A stretch of DNA of 64,000 nt from assembly GCF_052857255.1 (NCBI RefSeq), contig NC_135500.1, positions 108,451,701 through 108,515,700 on the forward strand, read 5' to 3'. The stretch is from Amblyomma americanum. Taxonomy: Eukaryota > Arthropoda > Arachnida > Ixodida > Ixodidae. Made by a program: the position numbers and the translations under genes. Below, piece after piece: positions 45,777 through 55,589 of this stretch. The notes under the pieces were generated by a model. The model ran no database searches. It was not told the DNA's origin and worked only from the letters and a program-made list of their open reading frames with translations. Every line of letters begins with the position of its first letter. The first letter of the stretch is position 1.

Positions 45777-45941
45777 CAGTTGAACCTCATTGTAGAGAAG
45801 TTGAAGGGGCCCGACGATTACTTCGTTATAGCCGTAGCTTCGTTATAGCCCGTGTTGACCGAGCTTACAAGGGGAAGCGTCATTACTTCGTTATATCCAT
45901 TATTTCGTTATAAACCGTTTCGTTATAACGAGGTTCGACTG
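45777..45941. mobile_element. pogo/Tigger-like MITE
   Basis: A 165-bp element with terminal inverted repeats CAGTTGAACCTC... and ...GAGGTTCGACTG, flanked by TA on both sides (45775-45776 and 45942-45943). The interior repeats the word TTCGTTATA five times. The ends CAGT-GAACCTCGTTATAACGA and the TA duplication fit the pogo/Tigger branch of Tc1/mariner. It is non-autonomous, with no frame. Confidence 0.85.
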
Positions 45942-45943
45942 TA

Positions 45944-47070
45944 GTTGGAGCCGTGAGGTTTTCACCAGTGAAGCTAAGTAAGCGAAACTATTGCAGCAAG
46001 AAAGCTCCTTTGGTATAGAACGAAACAAGAGAACGAGAACGGGACCGACCCAGCTCTGTTTTCGTCCCAGTGATCTTTTTGGTGTTTTATATCGCGTTTG
46101 CGCTGTTTTTCTTGTCGTGATGAATCCTTGCCAATTCGCCCGTATTTGTGTACTGCTGAAGCGAATTAGCCAGCGTGGTGGGGACATCGCTGAACGGCTC
46201 CTTCAGATGTTAAGCGTCTCCAGCGCATTACTGGTGAAAAGATGGCGCCCACTTTCATGTTGATTACAGACCTTAAACTGCCTGACGTAATGCGAACGAA
46301 AAAAAGGGGGGATAGAAGTAGATGGGTCAACGACCAGAATTAGGGGTATACATTCGAAAGGCGACTATAAGGTGCAAAGAACCGTTCTTCTATTATTACG
46401 TTTATTTTTACGGTTTTTAATGTGCCCACAGCGATAGGATTCCCATCAATCAATCAATCACTGGAGCTCAGTACTTCGGTATGGATGGCACAAAGGCTCC
46501 AAGCCAGCAAGCTCACCGGGCGTTTGTGCAATTCAACTTCAGTTGTTTACACCGTCAACACGGTTTTGACACGGTCCAATAAAGCGGCTCCTGTGCTGGC
46601 TGTCAGCTCTCGCGGCCAGAGTCAGCGGAGGAGGGCAATTACCGATGTTACGGAACTGCTTTTCCCGCGTCCGCCGCTCCCATTGTTGAGGCGGCGTGCT
46701 GTTAGCCTAATACGCTAATGGCTCCCAAAGGTCGTTTCCACGCAGGTATCAGCGGGCATGCGCGACAGGGTAATTGCGTTTGTTAGCTTTACGCGACGCT
46801 TCCGTAATTTAAGCCGGACAATTCCCTAATGATCTCATTGTGTTCCCGCCTGCCCTGCACAGTTTGAATGTGCCAGTGTTTCCGCAAGCCAGGGCCACGA
46901 TTGTGCAGGTTTTTTTGCAGCGGTCGCCTGTGCTTGAAAACTCGTGTGTTCGTGGCTTTGCGCTGAGCTGCACTGAACACGGTGCTATTGTGTGTTCGTC
47001 GTTTAGTGTCGCTGTCATCAGTTCTTGTCGCTACTGCAAGCGTGTACTTGGCAATACGCTTGTCTTCTTC

Positions 47071-47075
<5 letters not shown>
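45944..47075. other. Intergenic, nothing recognised
   Basis: No gene or repeat end is supported. Confidence 0.4.

Positions 47076-47151
<76 letters not shown>
47076..47151. repeat. (TA)n microsatellite
   Basis: About 38 uninterrupted TA dinucleotides. Confidence 0.97.
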
Positions 47152-47154
<3 letters not shown>

Positions 47155-47767
47155 AATATGCGAGCTGAGCTTCTTTTTGTGGTCTTGTTCTTTCAGTTTT
47201 CACCACCTTTTTGTTATTGCTGTTGTTGTTATTCAAATGCGAGACTTCCAGCTAAGTGTTCGCTTGGAGCGGGCCCCTAACAGCAGCTAGGTTTGTTTAC
47301 CGCTTATATCGTAAACGACTTGCAATGTATATTTCTTGACATCGATAATGAATGAAGGGACTAAAAGCATTTTCATTTGTCAACGCATAGACGCTCTCAC
47401 CTTTTTTTTTTTTTGTCAAGCAAAACAGCTCTGCTTCGAACGCACTGAATTTTTTGCCGATAGAAGGCGCTAGAATACAGCAGGTCTTCTGGTGTCAGAT
47501 TATGCAAGTTTGTATTTCGTAAGAGGCGTAGTAATAATTTTGGCTGCGTATTATCGCTTTAAAAGTTCCTTCATTACACGGGCTCTGGAATGTACGGGTA
47601 CGTTTAAAACGATTGTTTCCAAAAAGTTAGGAACTACAGCCGTAACATTCGTTCTTCTTAACTTCAAGAGCTTGCGCAATAAGCAAGCCAATAATATTCG
47701 TTTGTTCTCGTGCTCCGTCTGCATTGAGGGACGTCAACATTTTTTTTTGTATGCTTTCTATTTGTAC
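47152..47767. other. Intergenic, nothing recognised
   Basis: AT-rich DNA with T runs. No feature is supported except the decayed exon that follows. Confidence 0.4.
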
Positions 47768-48007
47768 GACGGGTGGCTCCGGGGTCCAGAGGTCGCATTC
47801 CTGGCAGCCGATGGGGTTGAACAAGAGCATGAACAGTTTGGTGGCGCAGTCACGGTACCAATCTCTGACGCACGCGACGTCCTCCATAAAACTAGCGAGG
47901 ACAGGCGTACAACCCTTCCTCCTCGCCTATACACACAGAGACAGGGCCGTCCGCAAAAGGAGGCAGCAGGGTCGTCGTGAGGGGCTCATAGAGGCCACTG
48001 GAACAAT
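47768..48007 (-). pseudogene. Decayed cysteine-rich exon, minus strand
   Basis: Read on the minus strand, an acceptor-like CGCTTGCAG ends at 48008. Then 37 codons encode CSSGLYEPLTTTLLPPFADG and on to EEEGLYACP, hitting TAG at about 47892. With a one-base shift the sense continues as ASFMEDVACVRDWYRDCATK and then LFNPIGCQECDLW, ending at a donor-like GTACAA (47767). Seven cysteines in about 75 residues, regular spacing and natural composition suggest an exon of an extracellular cysteine-rich protein. The frameshift implies a pseudogene or retained fragment. I cannot name the family; a DUF19-like tick secreted domain is one possibility only. Confidence 0.4.
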
Positions 48008-50626
48008 CTGCAAGCGCAGACATGATTCTGACGCAAACGTCGCGCCAAAGCAGCGAAAGATGACGACGGCAAGGTTGCTGTGCACCAGTTTTTGTGACCA
48101 GAGGACAGCATTGCGTTCGCGAGCGTATGAAAAGAAGGATATTAAGTATAAGAAAGAGCATCGCGTGGAAGCATCGTTAACCAATCACTGAACGCGGTGC
48201 GTACGCTGTGCCTACTTCTGCATTGTATACGGCTCCAAGCACGCATGCACTGCCGCGTGGAGGGAACTGTTCGCAGACGAAGAAACGGTGGTGAAAATTA
48301 CGGGTTGTTTCAAGGGAGCTTCAATTTCCGCCGACACGCTGTTTTCTTCGCGAGATTGCCGTAATTTGCGATAAAAGCCAGTGCGGACACTCCTCCGGAA
48401 ATTGCCACTCTTTTCAGTGTACGGGTGTCGACGTGTGATAACAGCGTATTCAGACACTGTTGTTTTAGGTAGGCAGTCTACTTGTCAATATAATCTGTAG
48501 TAGGGAAAAGAAAGAAATGCTGGTATATTTGCTTTATTTTTGCTTGGTAGGCCAGCGGTGGTCTGCTCTATAGGGTTCGAACTTTGAACTAGCAATGAAA
48601 ATTCAGTTTATCTTACTGCGACTGTCGTTTTAGGGGGACCAATAAGTCCAGAGTCATTTCTGACATTCCGACACTGGCAACGTATACTAAATGTTTATTC
48701 CTTGGCAACGTATTGAAGGCATTTTGGTTAACAGAGCCCCGTTGTTGTTGAACACAATAGGATAGTTACAGCTTGTATAGTCAGGGCTTCAACTATTTTG
48801 TGATCTATCGCCAAAAAGTAAAGATGTCAAATCTAAGCAGAAGAATGCACTGAAACTGCAGCTTGCATCAGGAAAAGACACACACACACACAGCCAGGAT
48901 CCTCTGCTTCAGAAGTAGTTGAAATCATATAAGACTATAAAAACTGCCGGAAGCTCAGTCACATGCAGATGAAAAAGGAAAGGCTGTTGCAAACAAAAAC
49001 ATCACATCATGGCGCGCGCAAACACGTTGCGTAATTATTTTAGCCAAAGGATATAGTCGACGTCAAAGTTTGTCCCACTCATAACCTGCGTGGCCGTTCC
49101 TATGACCTGCATAGAAAGCCAAGTTCAACGACTCGACTGGTGGTTCACATTCGAGTGCAGTGCCCTGATTAACCTATGCAGCCAGTCTACTCCGCGACAT
49201 AACTTACATCACTCAAAGCGAGTCTTGCCATGTTTACGGCACTCTCACGCAACGCGAAAGTGCCACGTAAAGAGGTCGTTCACCGCCCCAGCAGCACGCT
49301 CGTAACGCGTCGTATAGTTACGTCCCCAAAAACCGCGTCGCACATTTGTCCCATTGGCTTCCCGGTCTCCTATCGGAATGCAAGCACCCTGGCGCGTGAA
49401 TGTGCAGCATCTAATTGCCACCGCTTCAAGAGGCGAAAAGGCTACGAGAAAAAGAAGTGAGGGAGGAGCGACGTGCAAAAAAAAAAAGAGAAACTCGGCA
49501 CCACAGGTCGCCGCCGTGAACGAAGAGGCAAAAATTAGCGTTTCACTTTCCTCGTGATTCGTGGCCCGCGCCGAAACGTGGAAAAGTGCGCCCGTTCATC
49601 GGCCTGCCAACGCGCATGCCGCTCGTCCTGCTTCTCTGGCGGGCATCTCCCCTCGACCGAGCAGGCGAGGTAAAAGCCGCCGAAAAATTATGAATCACTT
49701 GGGCGCCCACCTGACCCCGAAAGGCACAGCGCCGAAGACTTCCCGTGTCTGCCGCTGCGCGTTGGCTGCGTGCATTGCCCGGTATCGCACGCCCAGGTTG
49801 CCGCTTTCTCTTTTCTCTCTCTCTAGTTTTCTTCTTTTCTTTCTCCTGCAGCTTTCTCTCACACTTCCATTCCGAAGATTTTCGGTCTCGCTTAACGGTT
49901 CGCGAGTGCTGTTGCATCGACGTCCGAGGTGCTGTGCTTAGCCGAACATTCCACGCTTTCGTAGTATTCGTTTCACCCTTTTCCTTCAGTTTTAGGGTCA
50001 CGGTGTTTTAGAATAAGCCCCCGGAGCTGATAAAATATTTACGTTGGAATTTGTCTGGTTTCAGCATGACGTGCAGAAAGGGCGGTCAGCAATCCTTCAG
50101 CACGATCATCTTGGAACAATTGGCAAAGGATCTTTCTTTATTGCAAGTTAACGTGTTGCGATTCAATGAATCGCCTTTCCTTGTTCAGATGTATAAAATG
50201 AGAAAGGAATAAATGAGGCGTCTTACTAAACTTTTGTTTGCGTCTGTATCGAACACGATGAGAACCAGCGTTGGAAGAAATTTCCGGCCACGTGATGCGT
50301 GGGTACAGAACTTCTCTGTGTACAGAAAAAAGAAAGCATCTTGTGCACATCGATGCGCACCAAAGGTGCGCGAAAGAGCTGTTTGGGGAGGGAAAGGCAC
50401 AACTGGCGGCAGCTATCCGCTGACCACTTGTCGAACAAGTGCAGCGATTCTTCAGGTCTGTCGTTCAGAGTAAGCGCACCTGCGCTATTTGTCTTGCTTC
50501 ACAAAACCAAATCGGTAACGTGCCTCAATCATGCAGGCTCCCCGCTGCTTTCAAAGCACGCGTACTCCGCGACAGTGGGTCCCCGTTCAACGCACGCCCT
50601 GCAACAAAAACGCCGCAAGGCAAGCG
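48008..50626. other. Intergenic, nothing firm
   Basis: A (CA)n stretch lies near 48880. 49560-49930 is CpG-rich with a 126-codon plus frame and a 152-codon minus frame, neither with a domain. No gene is supported. Confidence 0.4.
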
Positions 50627-50758
50627 CCCCCCCCCCCCCCCCCCCAAGAGCTCTGGTGGTGGTGGTGGTGGTGGTTGTTGCTATGAGGGGGGGGGGGGGG
50701 GGGGATACTGGTCCCGACGTATGTTGGCCCTAAGGGCCAACATACTCTTGGGGACCAG
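50627..50758. repeat. C-tract, GGT, G-tract and palindrome cluster
   Basis: A run of 19 C (50627-50645), a (GGT)n tract (50655-50675) and a run of 18 G (50687-50704) are followed at once by a nested hairpin. In it CTGGTCCC (50708-50715) pairs with GGGACCAG, and the inner arms 50719-50731 and 50733-50745 are a perfect 13-bp palindrome around a single A. The C and G runs can pair with each other or form i-motif/G-quadruplex structures. Confidence 0.9.
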
Positions 50759-52130
50759 GGGAGGGGGGGATGTATGTAAGAGGGAGAGGAGAGGGAGGTC
50801 TGACAATGCGTTCGACGACGGTGCCTAGAGAGGGAAGGGGGAGCCACCCCTTGCTGATCGGCCGGTCTATTAAGGCGGATTAGCGGCCGTTCCTCGAACG
50901 TTGTCGTCACCGGTGACGAGCGCTCGAGGCGGCGGCTTGCAGCGCTCGCCGGCCCGTCAAAGCTGGCGACGGGGACGGACCGACCGTGACTGGCTGAGGA
51001 ATTCGGTCGGCGCGCCACCCTCCTTCTACTTGGGAGAAAGTTTGCAGCCAACATTCTCCCGCCTAAGCTCAAGGGTTGACGAAGACCCGTCCTCGCCCCG
51101 CGTGAACCATACCCGCCTGTCGGGGGTTTCTCGGGAAACTTCGGAAGCCGTGGCTAAGCGTGTTGCTATCCGGGGAGGGAGAGGCTTTCTTTGTCGTTTG
51201 GCCCATCAAGAACGCGAGGGCAATGACCGGACGTGGTGCCAGCGCAGGAGTCTGCAGGACGTTCGGGAAGCCCCGAGACGAGGGACACTCGCAAGCTACT
51301 GCGACAGCGCGCGAAAAGCGAGGAATGCCCCTGGCTGGCTTCGACGACGAGTAGAAGTCCCATGGACGGGGATCGACGTGTCCTTGGCATATTTGTTCGT
51401 CTCGCGAGGGCTATTCTTTCCCCTTGGTCGGCACCACGACTGCGGAGGACACGGCGCTAAAGGTCGGACGGTGTAAGAAAGAGCGGTGGGCGGCGTTGCT
51501 TGCGAGGAAAGCAGGAGACGGCGAACGGTGGGAGGGCGGTAAGCACCCACGCTTCGTATTCCGGCCCACGTGGTCGAATGTACGGATGATCAAGGGTGCC
51601 CTGGCGGCCAGGTGAATCGTCGTAGGAGGAAGTCTCGGACGGAAGCGGCGTCGAACTCGCGAAGGTCGGCGTTCTCTTCTGTTACCACAAAGACTCGCCG
51701 CATGCTCGCGTATGAACGAAGAATCCCGGATGGAGCCGCCGTCGATGGCTGTGACTTCGGGGAATCGGCTGTCCTTTAATGAATCGTCAGAAGTATCGTT
51801 TGTAGTCTTTATAAGATGATGGTGGGGTGGAAGGGGGCATTGTGTCCTGCGCGTACACAGTATGAAGGCATGGCCTTCTCATGCCGGGGTATCTTCCAAG
51901 AATTTGTCCAGGCTGTGGACGAGGCATGCCAATGTCGACCGGACGGGGATGGGTGTTGTCCTTCCCACAGAACATTTGTCGCTCCTTCTTTGAATAAAGT
52001 CATTGTGGTGGCATTGGACGCCGCCAAGATGAGCAGGCGAGGTCCCACTTTGCGTACGACTTATCTTTGCATTTTTATACCGTATACGTTTGATCAGAAA
52101 AACCTGAGAGTAGAGAGAGAAGACTAATAC
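50759..52130 (+). other. CpG-rich block, possible solo LTR
   Basis: Starts right after the palindrome with purine-rich DNA (50760-50800), continues CpG-rich to about 51700, has TTTATAAG near 51809, and AATAAA near 51993. The order of GC-rich body, TATA-like box and poly(A) signal over about 1.2 kb is compatible with a solo LTR or retroelement leader, but no TG...CA ends with a target duplication could be fixed. A 191-codon plus frame (50901-51476) has no domain. Confidence 0.3.
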
Positions 52131-54325
52131 CTTCCTAGATGCGAGTTCGAAATGGGGCAGCTCAAATCACCGAGTTCACGAGCAAGCTTGAAGGGGTCAT
52201 TACTTTTTCTCCAGCCTTAACTTTCAGCGTATGACGTGCACGGGCTTGAATCGTCTCCATCGGTATATGACTACATTACATCACCGGGTATGCAAATATC
52301 AGCAGTCTCATCTCTAGCTGCTAGAGTCACTGGATAAGCTGCAACTATCTTACTGAGTTGCAGAGCAGAGCACAAAAGGTACCGCTGAAAAGAGGCTCCA
52401 AAGCGTGCGCACAGTGGCTTCCTCAAATCAAGCGTGCCACTTCCGGTCTACATTGTGTCTTTCCGCTTTGTAGCACAGGAAGTAACACTAGCTTTGTGCA
52501 AACTGTGCTCTGACAGAAGGCGGGCTTTGTTGTACTACGTAATGCGTTCTGAGAGGATATAACACACTGGATTCACGCGATGGCGTTTTCCCTCTTACTT
52601 CAGGGCGCAGAATCCCTCTCTTCGCACCTCTGGTAGACTGGAACCGTATACTGCCACACCCACCAATCCCTTCTCTCCAGCGCGGTTCTTTCGCACGCGG
52701 AAGCCATTGTGCCGCAACAGCGAACATACCAGGTACGGCCGATGTTCGGGTCCCCCGCTCGGCGCCCGTGTTTGCCCGCCCGCCTAACGCGCTTCGATTC
52801 GTCCCATTCTTAGGCGCGGGCCACTTCGTAACAACCGTCGTGCTCTCTGGTACGAGTCTGGAGCACGCTCAGCAGTGGCGCTCGGCTGTGTATGGGGGGA
52901 GGCTGTAGAACGCGTGGCGCGTCTGCGCCAAGCTCGGCCTTTTCGAAAACGGCTTGCCTGGTCGCCTCGCGGGCAGGCGAACGCTCTTCGAAGTGCGACC
53001 TAGAAAGGCGCGCTCGCTGTAGGTTTTTCCGCGCGGCCCGTGAGCGCCCATTCAGGCGGACACAGCCCAGGAATCGTCTTTTACTGCCGGCTATTAAGGC
53101 GCCCCCTTTTGACGCTGTCCAGCGTTATGATGGAATCCGCTCTGTGTGCATGGAACTAAGGAGAGGGAGACGCGTGGGCAAATATTTGATCGCACGGCCG
53201 CCTTATACGGGGCTTCCAGAAATCTCGACCAAGCTTGTGGCACTGAAGTGCTCCTCTAAAGCGAAGGGTATTGCTCCGGTTTTCCTTTAACTGCGTGTGT
53301 TTATTTGGGCATTTCTCATTGCACGCTATCTTATTGCATGCACGCGTTGAGGGCTGTGCATCGAAATACTCCGGATCGCTTTGCGGATAGCGTTGCTAAA
53401 GTGAACACGGCGAGATCCGTCTACAATTCACAAACGCCGCCGAGAGTTGTCGATCACCGCCCTCTAAATATATTTGTCCCTGCCTACGAAAACACAGCTG
53501 GAGTTAATTACCGGGTGTAAACTGTACGGAAAATGCGGCTGTAGCAACATTGAGCGCATTTTCAAATCTTTACCTTTATTCATTAATCTGAATATCCTTG
53601 CGTACATGCGTCAATACTGCGCGTCTCGCTGTTGAGCGACGGGCGACCGTTTTTCAGCTCTCGTTCGCAGACCGCAGCCGCCAGAGTGGGCCGCCTTGTA
53701 AAAACGCGAGCCGGTTTCGGTTTCCATCCAGCTCGGGCAGGCGGGTCCTGCGCGCAGCTCAAGGCGGCTAAATTCGCGCCTCGGCCGCTCTTTGCTACAC
53801 GCACGCGCCGAGGCGGCAAAAGGGCTGCGGGCGCCAGCGGCGAGAACCGGCCGGACGGGATAGCGCCAGCTGGGAGCGCTGCATCTCGCCACCACGTGCT
53901 TTCTTCCCCCCGTCCGGCTTGCACGCTGACACCGTTATTTCGATGCGCCCCCCTGCGCACTAGCTGCTGCAGACCCCGTTCCATGCCGGTGTCTCGTCCG
54001 GCCGCTATCGATCACCCGGCGTGCAACACGGGTCGGCCCGTGTTGTAGGGCCGCTTCTCAGTGTGCAGGCCAAGAGGTTGCGGGGATCTGAGAGTCACTG
54101 AATCGAGGCTTGAACGAGAGCGGTACGCCGTGCGATGGAGTAGGAGGCTGCGCCAACGCACTTGTAGCAGGGTCACATATCGACCTCGGTGGCCTCTTGT
54201 CGTGTCACTAACCTCTTTTGCACGTTGGTGAACACATCAGGCTTTCACGCTATACTGTTATGCGTTACCGTAAGGTTCAGGTGATGGTGAATACTAGCAA
54301 GTGCAGAAGCAGCACGTAAATATCA
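52131..54325. other. Intergenic with CpG-rich patches
   Basis: CpG-rich at 52740-53110 and 53640-54060 with several overlapping 100-140 codon frames that lack domains. No exon or repeat end is firmly seen. Confidence 0.4.
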
Positions 54326-54440
54326 GCGCATGCGCACTTCTCTCTCGCATGACGTCACGCTCGGTTTTGACGGTGGAGCGGGGGCGCGGCCGCGGCGACG
54401 GTGAAGCGCACGCCGCACTTTGCTCCTCTTCGGTTGCCAT
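54294..54440 (-). CDS. Possible short first coding exon, unknown protein
   Basis: The minus-strand ATG at 54440 sits in a strong start context (ACC-ATG-G) inside the X-box. It opens a frame of 48 codons beginning MATEEEQSAAC, continuing with a Pro/Arg/Ser stretch and ending FTCCFCTC. The N-terminus looks natural, but the tail is unconvincing, so a splice donor may lie before the stop; none is clear. An alternative is that the ATG is a chance part of the X-box palindrome. No family is recognised. Confidence 0.22.
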   Translation of the reverse strand: MATEEEQSAACASPSPRPRPRSTVKTERDVMRERSAHALIFTCCFCTC

Positions 54441-54459
54441 GGTAACGGCGCATGCGCAC
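54326..54459. promoter_or_regulatory. Promoter-like cluster: NRF1, CRE, X-box, NRF1
   Basis: Within 134 bp lie GCGCATGCGCAC (54326-54337, NRF1 type), a perfect CRE TGACGTCA (54350-54357), a GC-rich block near 54378-54400, GTTGCCATGGTAAC (54433-54446, a near-palindromic RFX X-box) and a second GCGCATGCGCAC (54448-54459). These are established animal promoter motifs, and four in such a span is unlikely by chance. The paired NRF1 sites and symmetric layout would suit a bidirectional promoter. Confidence 0.5.
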
Positions 54460-55286
54460 AACTTTCCTGTCCCATGTACCGCGAAATGTTCGACTGGTAG
54501 GCCAGTGTAGCTCTCGCTACAAAACTTTTCAGTCTCTACGTAGAGGCCTCCATCGCAGCCGCTAAACATGGTTAAACATGGCTAAACACTAAACATGGTT
54601 CGAGAACACAAGTATCACATTTGGGGTGCATGGAGGAGGGCAAATAAATAACGCTTCCCTGGGGCCCCAATAAACGACTGTGATACGTTTTAGGCAGCCT
54701 TTCAACTATTCCGGCAAGGGCATTATCGAGCAACATCGCAATGAAAAAAAAAAATAGAAAATGCCGTTATATGGTCTCACTCTCACGAGCGCTGTCTTTG
54801 TTTTTTGTTGAGACACGCAAGAAACACGCCTTCGGCGGTTCTAGGATAGATGCACGTAGAGTGAGTCACGCACCAGGTATAGATATGAGTTAAGTATAGC
54901 TCGTCTGGTGCGATTCAAGGTCGCAGTGGCGCCATTGTCCGCTGTCTCACTTCCTCGATCGTGGCGCTGGTAACGACAAATCGGGTGCCGTGGCCCATCG
55001 CATCCACGGCTAATTGGCTGGTCACGAACTGCCTTCTGCTGCTGCCATTGCCGTTTCGGGACAGTGATGTAACGGCCGAAACGTTCGAAGTGGCCGTTCT
55101 TTGGAGAGTTAGAGCATCGTAAGGAACGCATGCGGCGACCTCTTCGCGCGCTCTGCCGATTCATGTCAGTTAAGTGATATGAATCATTAGTGGCTTTGGG
55201 CTGGCAATAATGGCGAGCAGGCACAATTTGGTTTTTGCCGCATTTTTTAATTTGTCTATTCGTCACTGGACGCTCCACATTTGACA
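54460..55286. other. Intergenic, nothing recognised
   Basis: TAAACATGG-type words recur three times at 54563-54597. Otherwise no feature is supported. Confidence 0.4.
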
Positions 55287-55589
55287 ATGGGCCGACGACT
55301 GATATTGTCTGCTGAAACTATCCGCGATGACGTTGCAACCCCTAGTAGAATTAAAAAAGAACAATTAAGGAAAAGTTTACTATGGAATGCGCGCCTATGT
55401 CGTCCCTTTTGGCAGCTGCTCTACGGGAGCGTTTTTTACGACTTGCCTTTCTTTATCCTGTTGTACGAGGCATATTTCGTTCAAATCGATTTGGTGCGAC
55501 CCAAAGGCATCATCGCTGGCCCGAATGACGCTGTCATATCCACGACCTATTTAATGGACCTACTGAGAAACACAAATCTGCGTGCGTAA
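55287..55589 (+). CDS. Hypothetical small protein, 100 residues
   Basis: An ATG-started intronless frame with fairly natural composition: a charged N-terminus (SRIKKEQLRKS), a central hydrophobic segment (YDLPFFILLYEAYF) that could be one membrane pass, and a mixed C-terminus. I recognise no family, and no promoter or poly(A) signal frames it, so it may be chance or a decayed exon. Confidence 0.2.
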   Translation: MGRRLILSAETIRDDVATPSRIKKEQLRKSLLWNARLCRPFWQLLYGSVFYDLPFFILLYEAYFVQIDLVRPKGIIAGPNDAVISTTYLMDLLRNTNLRA

